Assembly: GCF_003711515.1 (NCBI RefSeq)
Contig: NW_021167085.1
Coordinates: forward strand, 497,649 to 561,648
DNA from: Sodiomyces alkalinus F11
Lineage: Eukaryota; Ascomycota; Sordariomycetes; Glomerellales; Plectosphaerellaceae
Direction of reading: 5' to 3'
Length of the DNA stretch: 64,000 bases
Part shown: piece after piece, positions 12,933 through 25,107 of the stretch
How the letters are laid out: the number at the start of each line of letters is the position of its first letter
How positions within the stretch are numbered: the stretch's first letter is position 1
Notes under the pieces: generated by a model
Databases searched by the model: none
What the model was told of the DNA's origin: nothing
The model's input: the letters and a program-made list of their open reading frames with translations, nothing else
Program-made: the position numbers and the translations under genes

Positions 12933-13924
12933 TCATCTTCTAGGAGGGGGGTTGAATCCAGGCGGGGCACCAGGGGCTCCGGGTGCACCAGGAGGACCAG
13001 GTGGGAATCCAGGAGGGAATCCGCCGCCTGGAGCGCCAGGGAAACCTGGTGGAGCGAACGTAGGAGGGAAGCCAGGTGGAGGGCCTAGATAGAAGTTAGG
13101 AGGGTGCAGTGTGAGAAAGGGGAACATGCATAACCTACCTCCACGTCCAAGGAAGGGAGGAGCCCCGGGGAATTGAGGCATTCCAGGAGGCGGTACGGCG
13201 CCGCCGACGCCAACAGCTGGACCCTTTGATGAAGTCAGTATGATTTGGACGCTCATTCGGAAGCAGGCGACTTACGGCTAAAGATGGGGGCGCTACAGCT
13301 CCCCTACCTGCAGGGCGAGCGACACCAGGACCGGCAGCCAGAGTGGAGGGAATCCCGCCAGTCGTTGTCTTTCCAAGTCGAGCACTGGGATCTGCTGGAG
13401 GCTCCGACTCGACCGATAGCGAAACAATCTGCGCTCCGCGTACGATAGTAAGACCGAGCGTTCGTTTCTCTTCCGATTCGATGACCTGGCCAGTGGATCC
13501 GCTTGACCCAGGAACTGCGGACTTGTTCTGCTTGCGCTTGACGCGTCGAAACTCTTCGGTATCGGCGAGTACGAGGTTCATGTGCTAAAGGGACAGTTAG
13601 TTGCCTGTGGGGAATTGTTTCGTAGATGTACTCAGATGCCACCTACCTTATCGAATGCGAGCATCTGGCCGACCATCTGACGGCCATCAACGACTGTGAC
13701 CCTCATCCGGTAGTTAATCTGTCCAAGAGCGTTAACTGGCTTGCCGTCTTAATTGAGACCCAGTGTTATGTGCGCCGCGAGCAGAGAATCTGAGGGACTA
13801 CATACGTAACCGGCCTATTCAGAAGTCACATGGGGAGTTAGCCTACAATGTCAACCTCGAGACTTGAGAAAGGAGATGGAAAAGGCGGGGACAAACTCAC
13901 CATCTTCCCTTGTTTGTTCGCCAT
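12933..13924 (-). CDS. SMB1: Small nuclear ribonucleoprotein SmB/B'
   Basis: Sm-ring protein of U1, U2, U4 and U5 snRNPs, acting in the nucleus. Exons are 13901-13924, 13806-13814, 13647-13718, 13276-13584, 13139-13223 and 12933-13084, giving about 216 residues. The start MANKQGKM joins a 9-nt exon encoding AGY, then INYRMRVTVVDGRQMVGQML (Sm1), FDKHMNLVLADTEEF and the Sm2 strand TLGLTIVRGAQIVSLSVE. The C-terminal 100 residues are a Pro/Gly/Phe-rich tail with repeated PPG, GFP and GAPG units ending NPPPRR, typical of SmB. The tail is built from three exons. The only uncertain joints are the 9-nt exon and the exact split of the glycine codon at 13139/13084; alternatives change one or two residues. 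It is transcribed divergently from the uL5 gene. Confidence 0.93.
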
Positions 13925-14394
13925 GGTGACGGCGTTGTATGGGAGGGGCCGCTGTTGCAGCTCCTCCTGTAGATCAAAAAATTGTTCTTGTATATGCAGA
14001 TGTCAAGGTGACGTCCGCGAGACCTTCGAATGCTTCCGTTGGCAGCGCTCGTTCAAGGTCCTGGTGGTTATGTCGCCAGAACAGGAAATTTGCGCCACGT
14101 CGCAAGGCGGAAGGAAGGCTGAAGCTCTAGTTTGGAGCTCTATACGGAATATCTTCGGGAAATAAAGAAGGCTAATCCTGTTCAGGAGTAGTGGGGCTCG
14201 TGGCCCACCCTGGAACAACGTTGGCTTGGAGGTGAGGGTTCGAAACCCTCTCAAAAAATTGGCTGTGGGGGGGAAGTCACTTCCATTGTATATTGAAACT
14301 TTTCGGCTGCCAGCTCTACTCAACCTCCTTGACCAGCGACCGCGACAATTCGACAACCCAACCCCTCCACGACGTCGACAGCAATCCCGGCAAA
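13925..14394. promoter_or_regulatory. Shared divergent promoter region, SmB / uL5
   Basis: A 470-bp gap separates two divergently transcribed housekeeping genes, so both promoters must lie here or in leader introns. The region just before the ATG at 14395 is C/A-rich (CGACAACCC..CCTCCACGACG), like other ribosomal-protein leaders. No TATA box stands out. Confidence 0.6.
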
Positions 14395-15045
14395 ATGGCA
14401 TCTGAGAAGGCCCAGAACCCCATGAGGGAGCTTTACCTCCAGAAGCTCGTCCTCAACATATCCGTCGGCGAGTCTGGTGACAGACTCACCCGCGCCGCCA
14501 AGGTGCTGGAGCAGCTGTCGGGTCAAACCCCCGTTTACAGTAAGGGAGTCTCGAGCGAAGTTGTGTGAAGGTTGGTGCAGGGAAGCTGACGCGGCGGAAT
14601 TGACAGGCAAGGCTCGTTATACCGTCCGTACCTTCGGTATCCGTCGTAACGAGAAGATTGCTGTCCACGTCACTGTCCGCGGCCCCAAGGTACGATATCC
14701 CACTTCTCTCCATGCCATTTCCGGAGCTCATATTAACGAGTGCGTCTGCAGGCTGAGGAGATTCTCGAGCGTGGCCTCAAGGTCAAGGAGTATGAGCTGC
14801 GCAAGCGCAACTTCTCCGAGACTGGCAACTTCGGCTTCGGTATCAGCGAACACATCGATCTCGGCATCAAGTACGACCCCGGCATTGGTATCTACGGCAT
14901 GGACTTCTATTGCTGCATGACCCGCAAGGGCGAGCGTGTCTCTACCCGCCGCCGCGCCAAGGCCAGCATTGGTTCCAGCCACAAGATCAAGCGGGCTGAG
15001 ACCATGAAGTGGTTCAAGCAGCGCTTCGATGGCATCATCCGGTAA
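14395..15045 (+). CDS. RPL11: 60S ribosomal protein uL5 (L11)
   Basis: Component of the large ribosomal subunit central protuberance, contacting 5S rRNA. Exons are 14395-14539, 14607-14689 and 14752-15045, giving 173 residues as expected. The protein begins [20 protein letters not shown], contains [20 protein letters not shown], and after the first splice (codon TAC-A|GC-AAG) reads [20 protein letters not shown]. The C-terminal half carries [20 protein letters not shown] and ends [12 protein letters not shown]. All splice phases are consistent (introns 67 and 62 nt). It is divergent from SmB and has the short-intron architecture usual for fungal ribosomal protein genes. Confidence 0.97.
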
Positions 15046-16141
15046 ATGCGATCATGAATTGGGGGATTGTCACTGGGACGGTGAAGGAACGGGACGGTTT
15101 TTTTCTGGGACAAGGCGAAACGGACAAAATGGCTTTTAGGCGTGTATTTTCTCGCTGCTAGCAGCAATCTTCATCCGGCTTGATCGAAAGTTCTCGATCG
15201 AGCTGCGGCCTCAGAGACCGACCGGCACCCTGCCGGCTTCCCACCTTGCATGATATTGTCTTGGCCGAATGCTGGGAAGACCATGACACAATGTTATTCT
15301 GTGATGCAAAGGCAGCACTGTGAGTTTGCGTAGAGTGGCCTCACCGCATATGTTGAGCCAAGTCAGGACTAGAGCTTCGTGTAGCAGCGATTCGAAGGAA
15401 GGTTCATATAGGATGGTAAGATTGGTAGCGGCACCTATGCGCTGCTGAGGATATCTCTTGCGTAAAATACCTATCCAAGTCAAGATTCTTGCCAATGAAA
15501 CAATACTGTACGTTGTATGATAGATTAGCCTTGACCACGAACCCGAACTACCCATTCAAATATGTTCTCTTCAAGGTTTTCAGCTCATGGAGAAATGCAG
15601 AGACGGCGATTGACCCAGTTGCATAATGAAGAAATGAACAAGAACAGAGGTGGAAAAAAAGGAAATTAAACAAGACCATCCACGCCTGATTTCGACTGCA
15701 AAGAAGTTCATCTCGCGAAGCTCGGCCAGAACTTTCGATATGCCCAAATTTGGCCTCAGCGGGTTGGCGGAAAAGCGAGGGCCCGAAGTTTGTCAGCTGG
15801 CCGAAACAAATTACAGCCTCAGGCTACCATTTCCTGGGGCGGTTCGGGTTGAGAAAATTGTTAAGGGTCAGGGAGTTCTCGGAGACCGGGCGAGCAAAAT
15901 CTGGGCAATAGAACATTTTGATTGGACCCCGGTACAACTGCGGCTCCACCTGAATCCTCCCCATTCTCACTCGCTCTCTCTCGCTCACCTTTTCCCTCAG
16001 CCGGGCCTTTCCTCCCAAAAAGACTCCATTTGCTCTTCTGCAAAGTCACCATCGAAACGTCCCCCATCTCCCCTCCCATCTCAATTGCACCAGTTGCAAT
16101 TGATTCTCCTCTGATCTAGACCTTGTTCAAGATCTTCTAAT
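15046..16141. other. Intergenic, RPL11 3' side and ATP1 promoter
   Basis: No gene supported. An inverted CCAAT box (ATTGG, 15921-15925) lies about 220 bp before the ATP1 start, followed by a long C/T-rich leader (about 15950-16130). CCAAT boxes bound by the Hap complex commonly drive fungal respiratory genes; its use here is inference. Confidence 0.5.
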
Positions 16142-18395
16142 ATGTTCCGCAACGCCCTACGCCAGTCGACGCGTGCCGTCGGCGCCGTCTCTGCCGCTGG
16201 CAGAGTCGCTGCCGTAAGTCGTCTTCCCTATCCCCGAGTCGGTCCCAATTTCATCAAAAAAATCGGTCTTCCCACTCAGCAACCTCCAATGGCGTCTTCC
16301 CGACATCAATTGATGCGCTGGACCTCGTCGTGACGATGGGTTCAAGCTTTTTCAAAGCTTCTTTGATGCTCTGTCGTCGTTGCCCGTGCTGGGGGGGGGG
16401 GGGGGGTGGAGGTCGATACATTTTTCGGGCTTCGGCTAACTTGTTTTTTTCCCCCAACGTGCGTAGACCCGAAATGCCGCACCCGCCGTCACCGTCGCGT
16501 CCATCCAGTCCAGGACCTACGCAGAGGCCAAGGCATCACCGACAGAGGTCTCCTCTATTCTCGAGCAGCGGATTCGTGGCGTTCAGGAAGAGTCTAATCT
16601 CGCTGAGACTGGTCGTGTTCTTTCCGTCGGGTAGGTCTTGGCATGAATAAACTGCAACCCCCAAGGCGTCAATGCTGGACATCAACCATATTGGCTGCCC
16701 CAACGCTACGAAACGGCAACGCATTCAGGGTCCTATTTTGGTATTGGCATGCTGACGATTTTTTTTTTCTACTTCATAGTGATGGTATCGCCCGTGTGCA
16801 CGGCATGGCCAATGTCCAGGCCGAGGAACTTGTCGAGTAGGTCATCGAAAAAAGTCCAACAAATCTCAAGCAACGTCTGACACGGAAAACAGGTTCGCGT
16901 CTGGCGTCAAGGGCATGTGCATGAACCTCGAGGCCGGCCAAGTCGGTGTTGTGCTTTTCGGTTCCGATCGTCTCGTCAAGGAGGGTGAGACCGTCAAGCG
17001 TACTGGAGAGATTGTGAGTCCATGTGCCACTACATGGTGGGGGATGCGATGCAGGCAAAGACTGTCAACTAACTATGACACAGGTCGACGTCCCCGTCGG
17101 CCCCGAGCTGCTCGGCCGTGTCGTCGACGCTCTCGGCAACCCCATTGACGGCAAGGGCCCTCTCAACGCCAAGGAGAAGCGCCGTGCTCAGCTGAAGGCG
17201 CCTGGCATTCTGCCTCGCAAGTCCGTCAACCAGCCCGTCCAGACCGGCCTCAAGTCGGTCGACGCTATGGTTCCCATCGGCCGTGGCCAGCGTGAGCTGA
17301 TTATCGGTGACCGTCAGACCGGCAAGACTGCCGTCGCTCTGGATGCCATCCTCAACCAGAAGCGCTGGAACTCTGGCAACGACGAGACCAAGAAGCTCTA
17401 CTGCGTCTACGTCGCCGTCGGCCAGAAGCGGTCTACCGTCGCCCAGCTCGTCAAGACCCTGGAGGAGAACGACGCGATGAAGTACTCCATCGTCGTCGCC
17501 GCCACCGCCTCGGAGGCCGCTCCCCTTCAGTACATTGCCCCCTTCACCGGTGCCTCGATCGGCGAGTGGTTCCGTGACAACGGCAAGCACTCCCTGGTCA
17601 TCTACGACGATCTGTCCAAGCAGGCCGTTGCCTACCGCCAGATGTCCCTGCTGCTTCGTCGTCCCCCCGGCCGTGAGGCTTACCCCGGCGACGTCTTCTA
17701 CCTGCACTCCCGTCTCCTGGAGCGTGCTGCCAAGATGAACGACACCCACGGTGGCGGTTCCATGACTGCCCTGCCCATCATTGAGACCCAGGGTGGTGAC
17801 GTGTCTGCCTACATTCCCACCAACGTCATTTCCATTACCGACGGCCAGATCTTCCTGGAGTCCGAGCTCTTCTACAAGGGTATCCGTCCCGCCATTAACG
17901 TCGGTCTGTCCGTCTCGCGTGTCGGCTCCGCCGCTCAGCTCAAGGCCATGAAGCAGGTCGCTGGTTCGCTCAAGCTCTTCTTGGCCCAGTACCGTGAGGT
18001 CGCCGCTTTCGCCCAGTTCGGTTCTGATTTGGATGCCGCCACAAAGCAGACCCTTAGCCGTGGCGAGCGCGTAAGTTCTGACAACGTTCCCCCCTTTTTT
18101 TTTGTTCCTGGTGGTACTAACGCATCTGCAGTTGACCGAGCTCCTCAAGCAGAAGCAGTACTCTCCCATGGCCGTCAACGAGATGGTTCCCCTCATCTAC
18201 GCCGGTGTCAATGGTTTCCTCGACCCCATCCCCGTGAGCAAGATTCTCCAGTGGGAGGCCGACTTCCTTGCCCACCTCAGGACCAACGAGTCCGAGCTTC
18301 TTGCGACCATCGACAGGGAGGGTGCCCTCAGCAAGGACCTCGAGGCCAAGCTCAAGGACGTGACCGAGTCCTTCATCAAGAGCTTCCTTGCTTAA
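16142..18395 (+). CDS. ATP1: ATP synthase F1 subunit alpha, mitochondrial
   Basis: Alpha subunit of the F1 catalytic head of mitochondrial F1Fo-ATP synthase (complex V, matrix side). Exons are 16142-16213, 16467-16630, 16780-16836, 16893-17013, 17084-18070 and 18132-18395, giving about 554 residues. The N-terminus ([20 protein letters not shown]) is a basic, Ala/Ser-rich targeting peptide; the mature protein probably starts near [16 protein letters not shown]. The Walker A loop GDRQTGKT lies near residue 215 and LVIYDDLSK near 312. The conserved [20 protein letters not shown] is near 405-424, and the C-terminal helical domain ends in ESFIKSFLA. Intron 1 (253 nt) contains a 16-G run. Codon use is strongly biased to C-ending codons, as expected for high expression. 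The long antisense open frame over exon 5 is a by-product of this bias. Confidence 0.97.
16391..16406. repeat. Poly-G run in ATP1 intron 1
   Basis: Sixteen consecutive G on the coding strand inside the first intron, followed by GGAGG. Its length could be sequencing-sensitive. Confidence 0.85.
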
Positions 18396-19141
18396 ACCAC
18401 CTTTTACTGTAACGGGGTAATAGAAGATGCAGAAGCGATTGGCTGGATGTAGGAAGGAGCGAGATGAGGAGCTGTCTATACCGAAGTGATTTTATTAGTT
18501 TTCTCGGAGCGGCGGGAGGACTACTCGACGGGTGCACGGCACTGGAGAGAAGCACCTGGGGAGGCATTGTGGAGGGAGAATCTCCAGTCGAACCACTTGT
18601 AAAATAGAGCTTAAGACTCAATTAACGCCCTCGAATTCCTTTTGTCCTTGAATCTCTTGCTTCCTGTGGCTATGGCCTTTCGTGTATTTGGGTGTTTCGT
18701 TCTGTAACTTACTTAATACTTGTCTTTGCCTACCTACCTACCTACCTTACCTTACCTACCGTAAGGTACCTTATGTTAACCGGTTGCCTGTTAGGGACAC
18801 TGAAAGACCCACGACATAAGTAACTCCCTTCTGACATCATCCACTGGCAAGCCAAGTCTTCCCCTGCCACCCGCCCCCCCTCCCCGCTACCTCACCTTAT
18901 TGCCATTGCCAACCTCTAGTCTGCACACCTACGGATACTTCTTTATTTCATAGGAAACGCCAGTCAATCTCAAGCTTCAGTTGGCTTCCCTTTCACAGTC
19001 GCTTCTATTTCTTCTGCCAATACCTTGACTGCTCTCTCTTTGTCGTGCATCCACGAGCTACCTGCGTCTCCTGCGACAGCCATCCTCCCATCTAATCTAG
19101 TTCCGTACCTACGAAGGAAGGCTACCGACCAGAGACAAACA
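18396..19141. other. Intergenic between ATP1 and NAD(P)HX dehydratase
   Basis: ATP1 3' region and downstream promoter. A cluster of CCTACC and CCTTACC repeats ending in a GGTACC-containing palindrome lies at 18728-18777. No gene seen. Confidence 0.6.
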
Positions 19142-20551
19142 ATGACCATAGATTCCAAGCCGCCCGAGATGTCTGCCGCAACAAAAGAGGTTCTGGGTCG
19201 CGTGAGACGGATGATCCCTCCCATGCTAAACCACTTCCATAAAGGTGCCGTAAACCCCGCCGCACGTCAAACCAACAGCATGAACCTGTGAGAGGAGATA
19301 GACCAGTACAGAACTGGCTGACTCGGTTTTCGTTATCTGTAGGCCAGATGGGCCGGGTCGGTGTTCTAGGCGGTAGCGAAGACTACACCGGTGCGCCATA
19401 TTTCTCGGCCATGGCCAGCGCACGACTGGGTTGCGACATGGTATGATCGCCCTGTATTCAAGTTTCCCGCCTCGACCGGGCCAGGCTTCCTTCGAGACAA
19501 AGGCAAGGAAACAGCTGCTGACATTCAGTTTGTCTTCCCGAGTATTCCAGTCCCACGTCATCTGCACACCAGCCGCAGCAGCCGTCATCAAGACCTACTC
19601 ACCGAACCTCATGGTCCACCCCCTCATGCGCCAGTCCCCCCCTCGCGGCAGCACGGTCCAGGCCATGGCCGACAAGAACAGCAAGGACCCGGACGAAGAC
19701 CCGGAAGACATCGCGGCCGCCGTGGCCGAGATGCTGCCGCGGCTCCACGTCCTGGTTATCGGCCCGGGCCTGGGCCGGGACCCCCTCATGCAGGAGACGG
19801 TGGCGCGGGTGCTGCGGTCCGCGCGCGAGCGCAACCTCCCCGTCGTCCTGGACGCCGACGCGCTGCTCCTCGTGCAGAAAGACCCGTCGCTGGTACGGGG
19901 CTACGGGAACGCGGTCATCACGCCCAACGTCGTGGAGTTCGGGCGGCTCTGCAAGGCGCTCGGGGTCGAGGAGCAGGTGGCCCGGGCGGAGGACAAGGGG
20001 GGCGAGACGGCCCGCGTGGAGGCACTTGCTAAGGCGCTGGAGGGCGTCACGGTCATACAGAAGGGCGGGGTGGATTACATCTCGAACGGGACGACGACGC
20101 TGGCTGTCGATCTCCCGGGGGGTAGGAAGAGGAGCGGGGGCCAGGGAGATACGATGACCGGGTCGGTGGCTACGTTCCTCGGATGGAGGAAGGCGTATCT
20201 TGATGGGATCTGGGATCGCGGGGACGACCTTCTCAGCGAGGAGGAGATGCTTGGTCTTGCCGCATTTGGGGGGAGTGCTATCACGAGGGTAAGTCGAATC
20301 GCAAAAGCCCAGCCTGTTTTGACTTTTCCTTATCCCTTCCCCTTTCTCCGCCATTCTTTCCGTATGAGGAAGACTTGGGACAACGAATGTCGGGTCTAAC
20401 GGGCCTTATCTGTGTCTAGGAGTGTTCGCGACTGGCGTTTGCAAAGAAGGGCCGGAGTTTGCAGGCCAGCGACCTGACTGACGAGGTGCATAACGCTTTC
20501 ATGAATCTGTTTGGCGAGATAGATGAGGATGCTGGAGGTTCCAAGTTGTAA
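19142..20551 (+). CDS. ATP-dependent (S)-NAD(P)H-hydrate dehydratase
   Basis: Metabolite-repair enzyme of the ribokinase-like CARKD/NNRD family. It uses ATP to dehydrate damaged S-NADHX and S-NADPHX back to NADH and NADPH. Exons are 19142-19244, 19343-19440, 19551-20288 and 20420-20551, giving about 356 residues. The spliced N-terminal part reads [20 protein letters not shown] and [20 protein letters not shown], the family's opening strand and helix. VIGPGLGRD lies near residue 137, NVVEFGRL near 195, and [17 protein letters not shown] near 264; the last carries the catalytic Asp of the GxGD anion-hole motif. The C-terminus [12 protein letters not shown] follows the last intron. Introns are 98, 110 and 131 nt. 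The start at 19142 was chosen because it directly precedes the conserved helix. No targeting peptide is obvious. Epimerase activity is encoded elsewhere in fungi. Confidence 0.92.
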
Positions 20552-21366
20552 TTGGTGCCTTTAATGTGCCACAAGTATGAAGTTCGAGATCCACCTATGG
20601 AAGTGTGGCCTCGAATAGATTTCGTCCATCTCAGGTGCGAGAGATCAGAAGTGTGACATGTAACAACATTGTCCTAGTGAGCCGTTATTTTTGATCGGTT
20701 CACCAGAGGTCGCTCATGTACTTTTCGTCTGTCAGATCAGTGATGTTGTTGGCACCTCAGCCAACGTTGCTGATGTCCCTACTTGCTGGTCGTGTAGGTA
20801 GCCACGGCACGTCAGATCTTCCTCGACGGTTGGGAAGATAGATGACCAACTTGTGTCATTTATCACATTACAGAATATACATGCGAATTTGGGGCCCTAT
20901 GAGGCTTTTTTGTTCCCACGTCATCGCCCATTTCGCAAGGGCGAACTGACACGTCCTGGCAAAGGTATGCCTAACTAGAACATCCCTCGTTCCAAGACGG
21001 TCGTTTAAAACCAACTCAGTAGTGTCTCTGCGCAAGGGATACGACGGTTTATGCGCGCTACATGAGTCTTCTCCTCAACGGTCCTAAAAACTCCGCTGGC
21101 AACTCGGGGAAAACTGACATCATCGGACTCGACCGTCTTGGTCAGCCACTACCGATCCTAGACATGAGCATCCTGTAAGCTGCACGATCCGGCACCCATG
21201 TTGAAGTCTCAGCGGCGGATGGAGCAGCAAGGGGGATCATTGGCTCAAGTGGAGACACGATGGCCGAGCCAGCATTCCCGTGACTCGTGTGAGGGAAGAG
21301 CCGAGGACTATTATTGAAGATGATACACGGGGGGTCAGAAGATGGATAATATCAAGCGGTGCAATG

Positions 21367-21395
21367 GGACGGTAGGACGGTAGGACGGTAGGACG
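21367..21395. repeat. Short tandem repeat, unit GGACGGTA
   Basis: Three full copies of an 8-bp unit plus a partial fourth. Confidence 0.85.
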
Positions 21396-24107
21396 GCTAC
21401 GAGGGTGATATTTGAGCATTTGGGTTCGTAATCAAAACAGCGAAATGTCTCGGGTGGTGAGAGCTTCTTGTTCTTCTTCTTCTTGGCCGCCGCCGACTTG
21501 CATACGGGGAAGCGTCCCGATTTTGTGGCCTCCACTCGATGTCTCTTCAAAGACATCCAGCCCTCTTTCTTCGTGTCCAAGGGAGGGAAGACTCGGAGAG
21601 ATGCCAACGAGAGACATGCTGCTCTTAGCGGGATCGACATGTCATGTATCAGCCCGGGGAAGCCTCCCAGGCCCAGTTTACGATGAGAATTTGCTTCCCC
21701 CCCCCCCTGAGCTGTGGAGAGCTGACTCGAATGGCAGTGCGATGTCCAGACAGAGTTCTCGAAGATGCCGGGCTGAGGCGATCGGTCCTTCGGATCAACA
21801 GAATGCGGCCAACGCCTAGTAACTGGCCTGCACTGCATGATCCAATAGTGGATGATCACCCTACATACCTAGACAGATTTCGGCATGCACTACGGCTGCG
21901 GTTATTCTGGTTCTTGGACTAGATCGGGAGGATTATTGCTTTTTCTTCCGGGCGTGTGGTTGACGGTTGCGCGATCTAGACCACACTGCTAGCCAAGAGA
22001 GAGAAAAGCAATGATTTCATGAAGCAGCTTGCCCTTTTTTGGGGTGGTCTTGTCCGAAAAGATTCTGTCACTTTTTTTGTTGTTCATTTTTGGACCGAAG
22101 CTAGAGCCACTATCCATCGCGTTGGTGCAGGAGGGAGAGAAGAGAGAGACTAGGTGATACCTACGTCCATACCTACACACAGAATGACCAAGGAGCCCGC
22201 GTTTCAACCCCTCGGGCCCAACGACTGCTCAGACGCCGACGGGAAACGAGGATGTCAAGTGTGTGCCGGCCATCGCGAGAGGACAAAGCGGAACGCTCTG
22301 ATAAGGCTAGAAGTTATGGATTCATTTCTGCCCCCATCAAAGGAGGGACGAAGTCGATATTCGGAGTCGGGGTGGTTTGTCGAAAAGACCCGGCTCTCGG
22401 ACCCCATAAACCCCCATGCAGCTCGCCAGGGCGAGGATTCAGAACATGGGTCCGTGCTATACTCCTGCATGCTGGAGATATTCGTAAGGTGGCGGCGAAA
22501 TTGAATTCCATGGCTAGTTATGGACGCAGTATTATCATGAGAGATGGATGGGAAGAAGCGAGCCATTGACGATAAGCAGCAGCATAATTTTGGATGAGAA
22601 AAAGAAAAGAGGTAGAGTAGACGAAAAAAGCAAAAAAGCAACGATGTGGAAGTGGAAGATCCCGAAGTGTCGGGTGCGGGTGGAAGTTGGGACGAGGTGA
22701 AGGGGGAGTTGATGTCCGAAAGAAGAAAAGTACCTCAGGAAAAGATGAAAATGGGTAATAATTGTTACTGTGCCGGCCATCGATTTCCATTGGGCTTGCG
22801 ATAGGTACGTAATTTAGTAAGATACCTAAGGTAGGTAGCGACCTATTGCCTTAAGGTACCTTATTCTGTAGGCATCTTAGCATGTTACCGAGTCTTCCCC
22901 GGTCCGTCTTCCCTCCCGCTCTCCCGCTGTCATTGCGTGGGAATTATGGCATGTGACTCTGAAGTGCTGCTGTACAAATACGGGCTACCCGTACGGAATA
23001 CAGCCACTTTGGCTCGGACGCTGTCACACTGCCGAGGGCTATGTACAAAACACGAATAATTTGGCAGTTGTGATAGTGCGAACAAAGGGAACAGAGACCT
23101 AAGATGATAAAAAGTACGTACGTTGTACAGTGATATTCCGTAAGCTGTCAGAATCAAGGAAACAACCCGGTAAATAGTCTGTCCAGAATTCGCCTAGCTC
23201 CAACGGCAGGGACGCCGCTAAACCCCCGCTAAAGCCCCAGTCCCAGCCACGCGTTTAGGGCCAACTCACCATTGGACGACCCGAAAGGCACAGGCGCTCG
23301 GTACCTTTCGAAGGGTGTCTATCACCTCCGCACGGTCCCATTGTTAGCAGTCGACCGAAAATTTGGCTTATCCCGCAGCTTTGGCGCCGGGTCCTAGACG
23401 TTCGACACACATACAACATAGTCAGGGTCAAACAACGTACTTTCGTATTACGTTGTACACGTACAATTTACCGGCACATCATTATCGCTGGGACATAATA
23501 ACTTACAGACTGGACGATGGGCCTCGCCTTCTTTAAGCTGACCATCGACTAGCCTAGATGTTGGATTAGGCTAATAGGAAAGCAACGATGGCCCTACGCT
23601 TGTTCGCTTACGGGTTACCCACTTGGAAGGAATGCTGCTGATAACTGCTCTGTACATCTTCGCCCCCCACGATCCATGGTATCACGTCAACAGAATGACA
23701 GGGGTATAAATCCGGTACCTGGGAAATGAGCGACGCACGAACACCTTACAACGTACCTTCACCCTCTTCGTACACTAGGTTCCCCAGACACTTGAGATGT
23801 GGACATGGATAATGTGGGCGGCAGGAGTGCCCTGGTCAAGTGAAGAGTTTTTACAGAGTGTTTTTGCTGCTGCCTCTATCAAGCGAGGGTACCGGTAGGT
23901 ACTGAAGGAGGGAAGTGAGGAGAGAAATTAATTCAAAAAGAAAGAAAGAAAAAAAGAAAGAAAGCAATAACTGTTGCTCTGAATAATGTGTTAGTAACTC
24001 TTAATAGAAGAGAGGGTCTCTGATTAGGTAGTCCAGCAGGTGCAGTACGGCGTACGGAGTACAGCTGTAAATGGAACCCCGGGCTCTCTTTTGTGTGGCT
24101 CTTTCTT

Positions 24108-24134
24108 ACCTACCTTAAGGTACCTTAGGTAGGT
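24108..24134. repeat. Interrupted palindrome (ACCTACCTTAAGGTA / TACCTTAGGTAGGT)
   Basis: The two arms are inverse complements apart from one extra T. One of several related palindromes in the gene-free parts of the window. Confidence 0.8.
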
Positions 24135-25107
24135 CCCTTGGCATGTGTTGCCCCTCGTACCTTCCAGCTTTTACCAGCACCTTACAATGTACGGATACCT
24201 CACCGTACCTACCTACTTCGTACTTTCCTCGGGCAGATGACCTTACTCCCCTCCCCTCGTCCTTCAACCCTCTCTCTTCAACCTTTAACACTTCTCTTCA
24301 CTCTTCTCCTCTTCACACTCACCGTGTTGTCATTCTTCTCCTCCCACATCCACTTCCTCTCCATGCTACTCGTCAATAGTTAACCGTTGGCCTTGTCAAA
24401 GGTGTGGATTCCAACGTTACCCACATCTCTCTTGGTGCTGGCTCGATTCGGTACTTGATATCAGCGCCGAGGCCCAGATCCAGATCCAGCCCTGGACTTG
24501 CCCTACACCTCGTCACTGACTCGAACCATCGCCCCGATTTTGCACCATTTGGCCTATGGAACCATTGGCATCCCTCCCCTGAGACCTGAAGAGCAGTCCG
24601 CAGGGAACACACACGACGTCGGACGTGCGTCCGCACCTATTTCACTCGGCACCGCTTCCTTGGTTCGTCGATCGACCCCCACCACACAACACACTTGCTT
24701 TCCGCACAACGTACCACCTACGTACTACCCGTTATCGGCTCGGCAAACCTTCTATATCCCTCGTCGACCGCGCCACTGCCTTACTGTAGGCACCTGCAGG
24801 CAACTGCTCCTCCTCTCACATTCCCACTCTCATCCCCTTTTCCTTTCGCGCAACGCAACAACAAACTCCTTCGAGACGATCTACTCCACTCGCCGGACTC
24901 ACTTGATTCGGCAACGAGCTTCGTGCCTTGACCTGCCTCGTCGATTTGACAACCCTCGACAGACATAAATGTCGCAGTCGGCATAGACCCCCTGGGAGCC
25001 CAGACACGGACAGCTCATCAGTCCATTCTCGGAAGCCCCCCCGATACCTCCCACAGTGCCACGACCACCATCATCAATCCAGATATCGACGCTCCCAATT
25101 ATTTACC

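Larger units (their letters stand above)
20552..25107. other. Long intergenic region
   Basis: About 4.5 kb with no gene I can support. It contains an 8-bp tandem repeat at 21367, poly-G/C runs near 21700, a palindrome GCCTTAAGGTACCTTA at about 22848, an A/G-rich tract at 23935-23967, and a larger interrupted palindrome at 24108-24134. From about 24200 it becomes C/T-rich, consistent with a long 5' leader for the gene at 25108. Confidence 0.55.

Noticed and set aside
14200..14275. tRNA-like T arm (GAGGGTTCGAAACCCTC) upstream of RPL11
   Set aside because: The T arm is good, but no matching acceptor stem, D arm or anticodon stem can be folded around it.
17069..18196. 375-codon minus-strand open frame opposite ATP1 exon 5
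   Set aside because: Antisense by-product of strong codon bias; runs across an ATP1 intron boundary and shows no family resemblance.
22154..22569. Two overlapping plus-strand open frames of 105-116 codons
   Set aside because: Different frames of the same DNA, no motif, and codon composition like surrounding intergenic sequence.
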